A DNA stretch of 47,010 nt from an uncultured Pseudomonadota bacterium (GCA_900317945.1 ONIT01000011.1:1-47010); one strand, 5' to 3'. Positions 5,609 to 14,757 are shown, numbered from the stretch's first letter. The notes: generated from the letters alone by a model not told the origin. A program made the numbers and translations.

Positions 5609-6922
5609 ATGCTCACGCAGAATGCTCTTCAGGTGAGAGCATGCGGATGCCGGAGCGCGGCAGGGGTAAATGACTTGGATAAAATCTGCGTCTGGGCTGA
5701 CTTTGACTTTCTGAGAGAGAAAGAGCTGATCGGAACGCTCTTTTGCGGGATGGTGAGGGGAAACGCGCACTTTTCCTTTGAGTATTCTCCGGAATGGCTT
5801 GTAAGGCATGGATCCATAACGCTTGGCGGAGACATGCGGAACGGGGCCGGCAGGCAGTATCCGGCGGACGGGGAGGAAATATTCTCCTTTATCAGGGATA
5901 CATTCCCTGACCGCTGGGGCCGTCTGCTGCTCCTCTGCCGTATGCGCCTTAGAGCGCATGACTCATCAGTAAGCAAGATGAATGCTATTTCATTTGAGAC
6001 TCTTCTTGGCACTGATGAGTTCAGCAGGATGGGCGGAATCATCTGGAGAAACGAGGGGAGCGCTGATCGTGCCGGCAGCCAGGCGCAATGCGCTGTTCCT
6101 TCTGTAAAAAGCCTCAGCGCTCTCTGCGATGCATCACTGAGCGTTGAGGCTGCATATGAGAAGAACGCTCAGCCATCCTGCGAGGCGCTGGACGCTCTTG
6201 CTCTTTCTGCATGTTCACTTGGCGGCGCCCGCCCCAAGGCCAGTGTTATTGACACTGAAGGCAGACTCTGCGTGGCAAAGTTCCCCTCAGTTAAAGATAA
6301 GGAAGACAATGAACTTCTGGAGCACTTTGCCCACCTTATGGCCAGAAAAGCAGGGATCAGCACTGCTGAGACCAGTGTCATCGCCGTTAAAAGAAAACGC
6401 CATGTGCTGCTTTCGAGGCGTTTTGACAGGACTTCCGATGGGAGGCGCCGCCATTTTGCCTCATCCATGGCTCTTCTGGGGCTCAGGGACGGCGATGGTA
6501 CCGCAACCGGAAAGGGCTATCCTGACATCGCAGACTTTATTGCCGCTCACTGTGTTAATCCGGAGCAGAACCTCAGGGAGCTGTACCGCCGAATTGCATT
6601 CAATATCCTGTTCGGCAATACCGATGACCATTTCCGAAACCACGGCTTCCTGCTTACGCCGGACGGCTGGACACTCTCACCTGTCTATGACCTCAATCCC
6701 TCGCATGGCCGCTCTCAGCGCCTGCTTATAAATGATGAGACCGATGTGTCCGACATCGGAGCGCTGCTTGACTCCTCAGAGAGGTATCTAATTGAGCGGG
6801 ATGAGGCCGCAGGCATAATCAGAGAGGTAAAGGACGCATTGCATGACTGGCAGAAGGTTGCAACCGAGAACCAGATTCCGCTGAAGATCATTGATCCTTA
6901 CGCTCATAGGTTCAGCTGCTGA
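5609..6922 (+). CDS. HipA-family serine/threonine kinase, orphan
   Basis: This is a HipA-like kinase of about 415-437 residues. Family members phosphorylate a translation factor or tRNA synthetase and are normally paired with a HipB antitoxin. Visible motifs are FPDRWGRLLL (about 99-108), GGARPKA with AKFPS (205-227), the LLSRRFDR strand (267-274), the catalytic NTDDHFRNHGF loop (337-347) and the metal-binding PVYDLNP (358-364). Key residues are therefore intact. No HipB-like helix-turn-helix gene lies upstream; only a 54-bp gap separates it from the divergent tusC. The first about 22 residues do not resemble HipA. A TTG at 5675 preceded by GCAGGGG may be the true start. Confidence 0.83.
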   Translation: MLTQNALQVRACGCRSAAGVNDLDKICVWADFDFLREKELIGTLFCGMVRGNAHFSFEYSPEWLVRHGSITLGGDMRNGAGRQYPADGEEIFSFIRDTFPDRWGRLLLLCRMRLRAHDSSVSKMNAISFETLLGTDEFSRMGGIIWRNEGSADRAGSQAQCAVPSVKSLSALCDASLSVEAAYEKNAQPSCEALDALALSACSLGGARPKASVIDTEGRLCVAKFPSVKDKEDNELLEHFAHLMARKAGISTAETSVIAVKRKRHVLLSRRFDRTSDGRRRHFASSMALLGLRDGDGTATGKGYPDIADFIAAHCVNPEQNLRELYRRIAFNILFGNTDDHFRNHGFLLTPDGWTLSPVYDLNPSHGRSQRLLINDETDVSDIGALLDSSERYLIERDEAAGIIREVKDALHDWQKVATENQIPLKIIDPYAHRFSC

Positions 6923-6973
6923 CGCTGCTGGCAAAGACAGCCGGCGCCTGAATCACTGGCTGCATGCAAGGAG

Positions 6974-7420
6974 TCAGCCGGCCTTTGCGGCCTGCCTTTT
7001 CTCCCGGTAATACATCACTGCTCCTGCTGAGGCAGTGATGATCTCCGTAACAAGGAATGTGAACCAGAATGCTTCAAGGCTGTATCTTGAGAACAGGTAT
7101 CCGAGCGGGACGAACAGCACTACAGTCCTCAGAATGGTCAGCATTGAGCTCGCGAGCACCCGGTCGATTGCCTCGAAGTAGACCGGATAGGTAAGGGAGA
7201 GCACCATGGGGAGGAAGCTCCAGCCGATGCAGCGGAATGCCCAGGTCCCAATGTCAAGGACAGAGCTGTCATCCGTGAAGAGCGAGAGCATCTCGCGGGG
7301 GATAAGCTCGAAGCAGAGCGTTCCGATGGCCATCAGAGCAAGGCCGAATATCGTTGATACCTTCATGGTCTCATAGCAGCGCGTGCGGCTGCCGTAGGCG
7401 AAATTGAAGCTGACGATGGG
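6974..7420 (-). pseudogene. 3' remnant of a MATE-family multidrug/Na+ efflux transporter
   Basis: The last about 148 codons of a MATE transporter remain. The frame enters with PIVSFNFAYGSRTR, the conserved 'QPI..fNyGa' segment at the midpoint of MATE proteins. It then runs through four hydrophobic helices (IFGLALMAIGTLCFEL, AFRCIGWSFLPMVLSLTY, VLFVPLGYLF, FWFTFLVTEIITA). The first about 300 residues are gone. The break lies at a G run (7418-7422), where the sequence switches to the alcohol dehydrogenase fragment in another reading frame. A later ATG at 7364-7366 could allow a stray short product. Confidence 0.85.
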
Positions 7421-7830
7421 GGAAGAGCGTCATTTGCGGGAGCTCTCTTGCCGCCCTTTCCGCTCAGGGAATAGTCCCAGATGTCCCCGCTGTTGGCAGC
7501 CATCAGCGCGATGCACTTGGAGCAGTCCATTACCGAGCCGCCGCCGAGCGCGATGATGAAGTCGCAGCCGTTGTCCTTCATCCTCCGTGCGCCGTCCATG
7601 ACGTTGACGTCAGTCGGGTTTGGACGGACCTCATCGAAGACGGTGTAGGAGACGCCTGCGAGATCAAGCTCCTTCTCAAGCGCGTCAAGGTAGCCGTACT
7701 TGCTGACCGAGGTGCCGTTGGAGGTTGCGATCAGGGCCTTGCTGCCGGGAAGCTTCTCCTTGTGAAGGTTCTGCAGCTGGCCTGGTCCGAAGAGTACTTT
7801 TACCGGGTTGTTGAATACAAACTGGAACAT
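7421..7830 (-). pseudogene. 5' remnant of an iron-containing alcohol dehydrogenase
   Basis: About 137 N-terminal codons of a Fe-dependent alcohol dehydrogenase survive with their own ribosome binding site (ACAGGAGAAAAAC before ATG at 7828-7830). Family features are present: FGPGQLQNL, the nucleotide-binding FIIALGGGSVMDCSKCIAL and DYSLSGKGG. Homology stops at ANDALP, just before the expected 'PTTAGTGSE' motif. The frame then runs out of register into the MATE remnant and stops at 7363. All metal-binding histidines, which lie in the missing half, are lost, so the enzyme cannot be functional. Confidence 0.87.
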
Positions 7831-8027
7831 GTTTTTCTCCTGTCATAAACGCATGCCGGCCCGCGACGCGATGCCGTTCTTCTGCTTTTCTGAGGCTATC
7901 TTATCTTCCGGATATGAGTGTGTCAGCGCTAAATCTTAAGATGATGAGTGGCATAATTACAGATGGATGCATGAGTTCATGAACCGCCATGAGGTGAATG
8001 TGCGGACAGGGCAGGGGAGAGATGATT

Positions 8028-8981
8028 ATGCCAGGCGAGGCACTGAGTAAGGCGCTTGAGAGGCTTGCCCGAAGGTTTGAGACGCTGCCGTGGACTTTCA
8101 GCACGGTGAGAAGAGGCAGAAGGGACGAGATTGTCCGCCTCTGGCCTGGGAGCTCTGACGAGGACATCATGGTCTGCGTCCTCAGGAACTTCGATTTCCA
8201 TGAGAGGCTTCACCGGCAGGACTACTATTTCTTCAACTACGCGTATAAGGGAAGCTACCAGGCTTTCTGCGACCGGAGCAGCAATGTCGTAACCATCCAT
8301 GAGGGTGAGTGCTATGTCGGCCAGCCCTTCTCCGGTTACGGGATCCGCCAGGATGCGGAGAGCCGGTCAGCAGTGGTCGGAGTCCTGATCAGGAAGGAGC
8401 TTTTCTACCGGGACTTCCTGCCGGTTGTCTCCTCGGCTCCCGCGATCTTCCGCTTCTTCATAGACCCGCAGCAGAACGAGTTCTCAACCGAGTACCTGCG
8501 CTTTGCCTTCCCTGATGACTCCCCTGTCAAGATGCTCCTTGAGATGATGGTCATTGAGTACTCCGATCCTAAGGAGGAGACGCAGGCCATGCTGAAGTCT
8601 CTGACGGCTGCGCTTCTTCTTCAGATCGCAAGAAGATACAGGGAAGTGTCGAAAAGCGGCATCTCCCAGAGCGTTTCCGACAAAATGGTCGCCTTCATCG
8701 GCGAGCATCTCGGGAATGTCTCGCTTGACTCAATCGGGAAGCATTTCTTCTACAATTCCACCTATGTCTCGAACCTTCTGAAGAGCGGGACCGGCCGGAC
8801 GTTCTCGGAGATCCTGCTCAGGCTCAGGATGGAGCGCGCCGTTATGCTGATGAAGGGCACCACGCTTTCCAATGAGGAAATCGCGGACATGCTAGGGTAC
8901 AGCAATACCAGCAACTTCTACAAGGCGTTCAGGCAGTATTTCGGAATATCTCCTCGGGAATATCTTCACATTATGGCGTAA
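8028..8981 (+). CDS. AraC-family transcriptional regulator
   Basis: The protein has an N-terminal sensing half with a cupin-like region (FDFHERLHRQDYYFFNYAYKG...VTIHEGECYVGQPFSGY). The C-terminal about 100 residues form the double helix-turn-helix (VSLDSIGKHFFYNSTYVSNLLK and NEEIADMLGYSNTSNFYKAF), ending in the AraC signature FRQYFGISPREYL. I place the start at ATG 8028 because AGGGGAG lies 8 nt upstream; in-frame ATGs at 7998 and 8022 are possible. It is divergent from the Fe-alcohol dehydrogenase remnant. It probably once controlled that gene and so may now be a regulator without its original target. Confidence 0.88.
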   Translation: MPGEALSKALERLARRFETLPWTFSTVRRGRRDEIVRLWPGSSDEDIMVCVLRNFDFHERLHRQDYYFFNYAYKGSYQAFCDRSSNVVTIHEGECYVGQPFSGYGIRQDAESRSAVVGVLIRKELFYRDFLPVVSSAPAIFRFFIDPQQNEFSTEYLRFAFPDDSPVKMLLEMMVIEYSDPKEETQAMLKSLTAALLLQIARRYREVSKSGISQSVSDKMVAFIGEHLGNVSLDSIGKHFFYNSTYVSNLLKSGTGRTFSEILLRLRMERAVMLMKGTTLSNEEIADMLGYSNTSNFYKAFRQYFGISPREYLHIMA

Positions 8982-9088
8982 ATCCATATGGCTGCCGGGC
9001 AGGAATTCCTGTCATTACGCTCTGGGTGATGCGCTGATCTATGATTTTCTTCATGAATCTCCGCGGTGTGTCTCGCAAAGGACTGCTT

Positions 9089-9910
9089 ATGAACAAAACT
9101 CTCTTGGTGCTTCTCTCTGCCGTTCTGGCAGTCTCATCATGCGCCTCTGTCCCTGGCGTTCAGGTCAGAGAGCTGCCCTCTGCAGGAGAGACAGAGGATG
9201 ACAGCATTGCCCGTATATTCAGGCAGGCAAAAACCAGCGGGGTGCTTGTCCTTTATGACGGTGCATCGTACCGCTCATTCGGCAATGAGCCTTCTAGGAG
9301 CACGAAGGAGTTCGTTCCTGCCTCAACCTTCAAGATGGCGAACGCCCTTATCGGAATTGAGCTCGGCCTTACCGGGCCTGACGAGGTATTCAGATGGGGC
9401 GGGAAGAAGAGGGCTCTCAGCTCCTGGGAGCGGGACATGACGCTCTCTGAGGCCATGAAGGCGTCGGCTGTTCCTGTTTATCAGGAGCTTGCCGGAAGAA
9501 TTGGTCCCAGGAGAATGGCTGAGTACGTAAGGCTTCTGGGCTTCGGCAACTGCCGGACTGATGGTGAGCCGGACCGCTTCTGGCTCAGCGGGCCGCTTAA
9601 GATAACGCCCCGGCAGGAGGCAGAGTTTGCCTGGCGCCTTGCTAACGGCACGCTGCCTGTCTCATCTGTGGCGCAGAGGCTGGTGCGCGGCATGCTGCTT
9701 ATTGACAGCATTAACGGTACGGAAATCTATGGCAAGACCGGCCTTTCCGGGGACAGCGCTGTGCAGAACGGCTGGCTCACAGGCTGGATTGTGAGGCCCC
9801 GCGGCCGGATCATCTCATTCTCGCTTAATATAGACATTGATAAGGACACGCCTGTCAGCAGCCGAATGGAGATTGTCAGGGACTCCCTGAGAGCGCTCGG
9901 ACTGCTGTAG
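9089..9910 (+). CDS. Class D (OXA-type) beta-lactamase, lipoprotein
   Basis: This 273-residue serine beta-lactamase homologue has the class D motifs at positions nearly equal to standard numbering. The nucleophile motif STFK is at 79-82, SAV at 126-128, FGN at 152-154 (usually YGN), FWLSG just after, and YGKTG with KTG at 216-218 followed by W-L-T-G-W. The ATG at 9089 gives a short hydrophobic signal ending in a lipobox with cysteine 18 (AVSSC), so it is probably membrane-anchored in the periplasm; an upstream ATG at 9041 would bury that signal. AAAGGA precedes the start. Codon use is like that of its neighbours, which argues for a resident chromosomal gene rather than recent acquisition. Substrate spectrum cannot be read from sequence. 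Confidence 0.9.
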   Translation: MNKTLLVLLSAVLAVSSCASVPGVQVRELPSAGETEDDSIARIFRQAKTSGVLVLYDGASYRSFGNEPSRSTKEFVPASTFKMANALIGIELGLTGPDEVFRWGGKKRALSSWERDMTLSEAMKASAVPVYQELAGRIGPRRMAEYVRLLGFGNCRTDGEPDRFWLSGPLKITPRQEAEFAWRLANGTLPVSSVAQRLVRGMLLIDSINGTEIYGKTGLSGDSAVQNGWLTGWIVRPRGRIISFSLNIDIDKDTPVSSRMEIVRDSLRALGLL

Positions 9911-9929
9911 GACTCGCCCTCCCGATGCC

Positions 9930-10592
9930 TCAGAAACGCTTTCCAAGAGGATCAGGACCGTACCTGTTTGGCCCCTTATCGCCGGAACGGCAGCCTATAA
10001 CAAGAGATGCCAGGATGATTACCCACAGAAAACAGCCAATCCTGCGATCAAGTGTCCCGTGAAGCATTACGAACGCAAATATGCCGCCGCAGACCAGTAT
10101 CAGCAGCAGTATCCAGCCTGACGAGCCCAGATCATGCAGGCGCCTTATATAAAGGAGGGTAAAAATGGCAAGCCACATGAGCTCAAGAAAACCCTGTAAC
10201 ATCAGCCTGAACTCCTCGATATCCTTTCGGAGCTTTTCATTCTGCCGGTAATTCCCGAATCTTTCCCGCGGGCTTTCGTATGCTGAGCCTTCGCTGTAGC
10301 TGTCATGCCAGTCAGGCTTCATATAATCGAGCGCCGCATTTCCGAGGCCCGCGGCAAGTCCAAGGAAAATGGTGAGAATGAGCAGCCTGGTCCACAGCTC
10401 CCACCTCGCGATGCGCCCCCTGAAGGCAAACCAGCCTGAGGGAGAGAGCAGATAAGCCAGCCTGCCAGTCCTCTGCGCAGGGTCTGGAGAGTACTTCCTT
10501 ATGCTGTCGAAAGCATCCTTCACGTGCCTGCCGCAGTTCGGACAGTATGCGGAGTCATCGGGTATGGAGGCGCCGCATTTCGGACAGAACAT
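9930..10592 (-). CDS. Zinc-ribbon plus DUF805 inner-membrane protein
   Basis: A short zinc ribbon with two CxxC pairs (CPKC at 3-6 and CPNC at about 17-20) is followed by a DUF805 domain. That domain has the family start GRIARWELWTR, several membrane helices, and the diagnostic loop IRRLHDLGSSGW between helices. Function of the family is unknown. The ribosome binding site GGAGGAAGGGA is strong. It lies 31 nt after mnmE on the same strand and is likely co-transcribed. It converges tail to tail with the beta-lactamase gene. Confidence 0.85.
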   Translation of the reverse strand: MFCPKCGASIPDDSAYCPNCGRHVKDAFDSIRKYSPDPAQRTGRLAYLLSPSGWFAFRGRIARWELWTRLLILTIFLGLAAGLGNAALDYMKPDWHDSYSEGSAYESPRERFGNYRQNEKLRKDIEEFRLMLQGFLELMWLAIFTLLYIRRLHDLGSSGWILLLILVCGGIFAFVMLHGTLDRRIGCFLWVIILASLVIGCRSGDKGPNRYGPDPLGKRF

Positions 10593-10623
10593 TTCCCTTC
10601 CTCCCTGGCTTATGCAGAGACAG

Positions 10624-11973
10624 CTACTTCCCTATGCAGAACGTGCTGAATATTACTCCGAGCAGATCATCAGATGTTACCTTCCCGGTAATCTCCCCGA
10701 GCTCGTTCTGCGCGAGCCTGAGCTCCTCAGCAGCGAGCTCAGGCGCCATGCCAGAGCCGGCATTCTCCTCAGCCGCCCTGAGATGCGAGAGCGTCCTCTC
10801 AAGCGCGTCGAGGTGCCTTCTTCTTGCCGTGAACGATCCCTCGCCTGCCCCGCGGTAGCCGAGCGACCTCTTGAGGTGCTCCTTAAGCTCCCCAATGCCC
10901 TCACCGGTCCTGATGGATACCGGGAGCACCGTGTATCCGCTGCCCTCAAGGGCTGAGCGGTCTCCCTTGTCTATCTTGTTGAGCACTACGGTGATGCTCC
11001 GGTCCTCTGGCATCTCGCTGAGGAACTCCCGGTCATCATCAGTGAGCCCGGCGCTGGAGTCGATCATGTAGATGATGTGGTCTGCGCGCCTGATGGCGTT
11101 CCAGGCGCGGTCGATGCCGATTTTCTCAACGGTGTCATCTGACTCGTGGAGCCCTGCTGTGTCGGTTACGTGGAGGGTCAGCCCGTCAAGGCTCACGTCG
11201 GACTCGATAAGATCGCGGGTAGTCCCCGCGATGTCAGTTACGATTGCCCTGTCAGATCCCGCGAGAAGGTTGAGGAGGCTGGACTTTCCGGCATTGGGGC
11301 GCCCCGCGATGACAAGGTTCATCCCGTCCTTCAGGATTACTCCCTGCCTCGCCTCCTCAAACGCTTCCTTTACATCCTCCTCAAGCTTCCTGATTTTCTG
11401 CAGAACCTCTCCTTCCTTCATGAAGTCGATGTCCTCGTCAGGAAAGTCGAGCGACGCCTCAACGTAGGCCCGGAGCTTCGTGAGCCTTTCAGTGAGGGCG
11501 TCAACTATTCCGGAGAAGGCGCCTGAAAGGGAGTTGGCGGCAGAGCGCGCAGCCTCCCTGCTTGACGCGTCAATGAGGTCGGCGACGGCCTCGGCCTCGG
11601 TGAGATCGAGCTTGCCGTTGAGGAATGCCCTCTTGGTGAACTCGCCGGGCTCCGCCATCCGGATCCCGTCAAGTGAGAGAACATGCTCGAGGAGCATATC
11701 GATGACGAACTGCCCGCCGTGACACTGTATTTCGGTGACGTCCTCGCCGGTGTAGCTTCTGGGGCCCTGGAAATAAATGACTATGCCGTGGTCGACGGTC
11801 CGCCCTTCCCGGTCTGTGAGCGGGAGATAGGCTGCCTCGCGGGGAGCCGGGAGCTTTCCCGCGACTTTCTCCGCGGCATACGCGGCCTTCTTTCCTGAAA
11901 TCCTGATTACCCCGATGCCGCCCTTTCCCTCAGGGGTTGCCCTAGCCGCTATGGTGTCATTGATGCTGTTCAT
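10624..11973 (-). CDS. mnmE: tRNA modification GTPase MnmE
   Basis: MnmE works with MnmG to install the 5-carboxymethylaminomethyl group on wobble uridine. The 449-residue protein has the N-terminal tetrahydrofolate-binding domain (NDTIAARATPEGKGGIGVIR), helical domain, and an embedded GTPase domain with G1 GRPNAGKSS, G3 DTAG and G4 NKID. It ends in the C-terminal FCIGK, whose cysteine is conserved. The start at 11973 (MNSINDTIAA) is chosen because homologues begin there; a frame from 12003 adds ten unrelated residues. The usual neighbours mnmG, rsmG and parAB are not in the window. It sits about 7 kb from yidC, which it commonly adjoins. Confidence 0.97.
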   Translation of the reverse strand: MNSINDTIAARATPEGKGGIGVIRISGKKAAYAAEKVAGKLPAPREAAYLPLTDREGRTVDHGIVIYFQGPRSYTGEDVTEIQCHGGQFVIDMLLEHVLSLDGIRMAEPGEFTKRAFLNGKLDLTEAEAVADLIDASSREAARSAANSLSGAFSGIVDALTERLTKLRAYVEASLDFPDEDIDFMKEGEVLQKIRKLEEDVKEAFEEARQGVILKDGMNLVIAGRPNAGKSSLLNLLAGSDRAIVTDIAGTTRDLIESDVSLDGLTLHVTDTAGLHESDDTVEKIGIDRAWNAIRRADHIIYMIDSSAGLTDDDREFLSEMPEDRSITVVLNKIDKGDRSALEGSGYTVLPVSIRTGEGIGELKEHLKRSLGYRGAGEGSFTARRRHLDALERTLSHLRAAEENAGSGMAPELAAEELRLAQNELGEITGKVTSDDLLGVIFSTFCIGK

Positions 11974-12059
11974 GATGGTTTCCAGACTGGCAGTCTGCCG
12001 CATTCATACTGGGCACTGAGTGCCCGGGTCATGCGGAGCACTGGCTGTATTTAAAGTAA

Positions 12060-12098
12060 AGGCAGGAGAGAGGCATGCAGCATGCCTCTCTCCTGCCT
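12060..12098 (-). terminator. Terminator of the Anbu protease gene
   Basis: A perfect 17-bp stem (12061-12077 with 12081-12097) has a 3-nt loop. On the minus strand it is followed by TTTACTTTAAAT. It starts immediately after the Anbu stop codon. Confidence 0.85.
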
Positions 12099-12105
12099 CC
12101 GCGCA

Positions 12106-12867
12106 TTACATCAGTATGCCGTCATCAGCGTCAGTGAGCGGGGTGTCATCGAAGATGAACTCATCGAGCTCATGGAAGACCTTCTTGAGTCCATCGCCCC
12201 AGGTGTTCCTGATCATTACAGGATAGGGATCGGTTCCCTTTATCCTCTTGTAGTACTCGATTTTGTTGACCTTGTCGATTACGAGGAGATCAAGCGGGTA
12301 GCCCACGGAGAGGTTGCTCTTTATCGTCGAGTCAAAGGACACGAGCGTGCACTTCAGCGCGTCCTCGAGCGAGGTGTCGAAGGTAATTATGCGGTCAAGA
12401 ATAGGCTTGCCGTACTTGGTCTCTCCGATCTGGAAATAAGGCGTGTCGATGGTCGCGCTGATGAAGTTGCCCTCGGAGTAGACATCGAGAAGCCTTGCGT
12501 CATCGCCCTCGATATAGCCTCCGACCAGGATGGAGCAGCCGAGTGCGACGTTCTTGGTGAGCTCGCAGGTGTCACGGGAGATAACGTTCCTTATGGTTTC
12601 CCCTACGAGCTCCGCGGCCTCGAACATGGTCGACACGTTGTAGAGATTCTTCTTCGCGCCCTTGGCGATGCCTTCCTTCAGCTCTGCAATCACGCTCTGT
12701 GTCGTGGCCAGATTGCCGGCCGCCTGGAGGACTATGGTTCTCTCATGGCCAACCGAAAAGCGGTAGAGCTTGCGGAAAACCGAAATGTGGTCCATTCCGG
12801 CGTTGGTTCTCGTGTCAGAGACGAACACCAGTCCCTGTTTAAGGCTCATTGCAACGCAGTATGTCAT
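12106..12867 (-). CDS. Anbu proteasome-like peptidase
   Basis: Anbu is a self-compartmentalising Ntn-hydrolase related to HslV and the 20S proteasome beta subunit. The start at 12867 leaves MTYCVAM at the N-terminus, so removal of Met exposes the catalytic Thr. The conserved SDTRTNAG loop (Asp 18) and FRKLYRF (Lys 33) follow, which are the expected partners of the nucleophile. An in-frame extension upstream (to 13140) is unrelated to the family and would block the active site. The length of 253 residues fits. It is divergent from the ATP-grasp/alpha-E/transglutaminase operon with which Anbu genes are known to associate. Confidence 0.93.
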   Translation of the reverse strand: MTYCVAMSLKQGLVFVSDTRTNAGMDHISVFRKLYRFSVGHERTIVLQAAGNLATTQSVIAELKEGIAKGAKKNLYNVSTMFEAAELVGETIRNVISRDTCELTKNVALGCSILVGGYIEGDDARLLDVYSEGNFISATIDTPYFQIGETKYGKPILDRIITFDTSLEDALKCTLVSFDSTIKSNLSVGYPLDLLVIDKVNKIEYYKRIKGTDPYPVMIRNTWGDGLKKVFHELDEFIFDDTPLTDADDGILM

Positions 12868-13318
12868 TTTTTCAGGCCCTTTTTGCATCAACGTGGTGAT
12901 TCTATCGCTAAATTCAACAAAATGCATCAGTATGCAGGTTATCGGACAGCCTCCCCTTGATAAAGACCTGGCTGTTTCCTGTCCGGGTGTCAGATGCCGG
13001 CGCCTGATATCACCTGGCCTGGCATCAGCGCGCATCACGTGCAGGCATATGCCGGTGCACCTCCGGAAGCAGGCTTTTCCGCCTGCTCTGCAGGCGCTGC
13101 CCGTTCTGGGGGACTCCTGCCCCATTATTGAGCCATGCATCTTTTCAAAACACCTGTACGGTGCACTGATTTTCAGAAATACCCTTAACAGTGCATTTTC
13201 AGGTTAAAAAGTAACCAAAAGGGGCAGAAAAAGTCGGGCACAAAACTTGAAAGCCGTCACAGAAACAGCAGCCCAAACCTGGCTGAAAAGATTATTACAG
13301 ATTCAGGAGGCAACAGAG
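12868..13318. promoter_or_regulatory. Divergent promoter region between Anbu and its partner operon
   Basis: This 450-bp gap has no credible gene. It holds an imperfect direct repeat, GGTGCACTGATTTTCAG and AGTGCATTTTCAG, near 13160-13202, which could be an operator. The position between the two transcripts is the only support. Confidence 0.35.
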
Positions 13319-14755
13319 ATGCCCATAACGAGTGAACTTCCCGAGAAGGGAACGTTTGATGAGATGATGCGCGATGACGGTTCCTGCAGGCCGTCATACC
13401 AGCGCTACTGCGAGTGGCTCAACGGCGTGTCCGAGGAGACAGTCAAGGAGAGAATGAAGGGAACCGATCTCCTGTTCCACCGCGTCGGCATTACATTCAA
13501 TGTCTACGGCAACAGCGAGGGAACGGAGCGCCTTATTCCTTTTGATCCGCTTCCGAGAATCATCACCGCCTCCGAATGGGAGAAGATCAGCCGCGGCCTC
13601 GCCCAGAGAGCGAAGGCCCTCAACCTGTTCCTCGACGATATCTACCATGACGGCAAGATCATCAAGCAGGGCATCATCCCGGGGCGCGCTGTCTACGGGA
13701 ACTCCCTCTACTCGCCGATCATGGCAGGGCTTACCCTCCCCGGCGGCGTGTACGCGCACATCATCGGAACCGATCTCGTAAGGAACAGCGACGGCAACTA
13801 CTATGTCCTTGAGGACAACATGAGGACCCCTTCGGGCGTCTCCTACATGCTGCAGAACCGCCTCATCATGATGCGTCTCTATCCGGAGCTTTTCCTCACT
13901 CAGAACGTAAGGCCGGTTGATCTCTATCCGAGAATGCTGCTCGATACCCTGAAGAAGTCCTCCAAGGTTGAGGATCCTACTGTTGTGGTACTGACCCCCG
14001 GCCACTACAACGCGGCCTTCTACGAGCACGCCTACCTCGCGCAGCAGATGGGCGTCGAGCTCGTCGAGGGAAGCGACCTCTTCGTGAAGGACAGCCATGT
14101 GTTCATGAAGACCACCGCCGGCCCGAAGCAGGTTGACGTCATCTACAGGAGAATCGATGATGACTTCCTCGATCCGCTGGCCTTCAACCCGATCTCCGTC
14201 CTCGGCGTCCCTGGCCTCATGGCCGTCTACCGCAAGGGCAATGTTATCATCGCCAATGCCTGCGGAACCGGCGTCGCTGACGATAAGTCAATCTATCCGT
14301 ATGTTCCTGAGATGATCAGGTACTACCTCTCCGAGGAGCCTATCCTCAACAACGTCTCAACCTACATGTGCAGGAGAAAGGCGGATCTTCAGTACGTGCT
14401 GAAGAACATTTCTGACATGGTGGTCAAGGAAGTCCATGGCGCCGGCGGCTACGGCATGCTCGTAGGACCCAAGTCCACCAAGAAGCAGATCGAGGAGTTC
14501 ACCGAGAAGCTCAAGGCCAATCCGGCGAACTACATCGCGCAGCCTACGCTTTCCCTCTCAACCTGCCCGATCTTCGACGGGGACAAGATCTCACCGCGCC
14601 ATATCGACCTGAGGCCGTTCATCCTCTCGTCTCCTGACGGCTGCCAGATTGTGCCTGGCGGACTCACCCGCGTTGCCCTGAAGAAGGGATCGCTCGTTGT
14701 GAACTCGTCCCAGGGCGGCGGCACCAAGGACACATGGATTGTAGAGGAGAACTGA
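13319..14755 (+). CDS. Circularly permuted ATP-grasp protein (Anbu-associated)
   Basis: This 478-residue protein belongs to the circularly permuted ATP-grasp type 2 group. Typical stretches are FNVYG, LNLFLDDIYHD, GVYAHIIGTDLVR, YVLEDNMRTPSGVSYMLQNR, the metal and ATP segments VDVIYRRIDDDF and HGAGGYGMLVGP, and IDLRPFIL. Such proteins are predicted carboxylate-amine ligases, possibly making small peptides. The start at 13319 follows CAGGAGG, the best site; a TTG-initiated frame at 13247 lacks homology. It heads a three-gene operon and ends 2 nt before the alpha-E gene. Confidence 0.92.
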   Translation: MPITSELPEKGTFDEMMRDDGSCRPSYQRYCEWLNGVSEETVKERMKGTDLLFHRVGITFNVYGNSEGTERLIPFDPLPRIITASEWEKISRGLAQRAKALNLFLDDIYHDGKIIKQGIIPGRAVYGNSLYSPIMAGLTLPGGVYAHIIGTDLVRNSDGNYYVLEDNMRTPSGVSYMLQNRLIMMRLYPELFLTQNVRPVDLYPRMLLDTLKKSSKVEDPTVVVLTPGHYNAAFYEHAYLAQQMGVELVEGSDLFVKDSHVFMKTTAGPKQVDVIYRRIDDDFLDPLAFNPISVLGVPGLMAVYRKGNVIIANACGTGVADDKSIYPYVPEMIRYYLSEEPILNNVSTYMCRRKADLQYVLKNISDMVVKEVHGAGGYGMLVGPKSTKKQIEEFTEKLKANPANYIAQPTLSLSTCPIFDGDKISPRHIDLRPFILSSPDGCQIVPGGLTRVALKKGSLVVNSSQGGGTKDTWIVEEN

Positions 14756-14757
14756 CA

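Noticed and set aside
5609..6922. hipBA toxin-antitoxin pair
   Set aside because: No helix-turn-helix antitoxin frame is present on either side; only the kinase can be supported.
12868..13140. N-terminal extension of Anbu by 91 residues
   Set aside because: The extension is unrelated to the family, low in protein-like character, and would block the N-terminal catalytic threonine.
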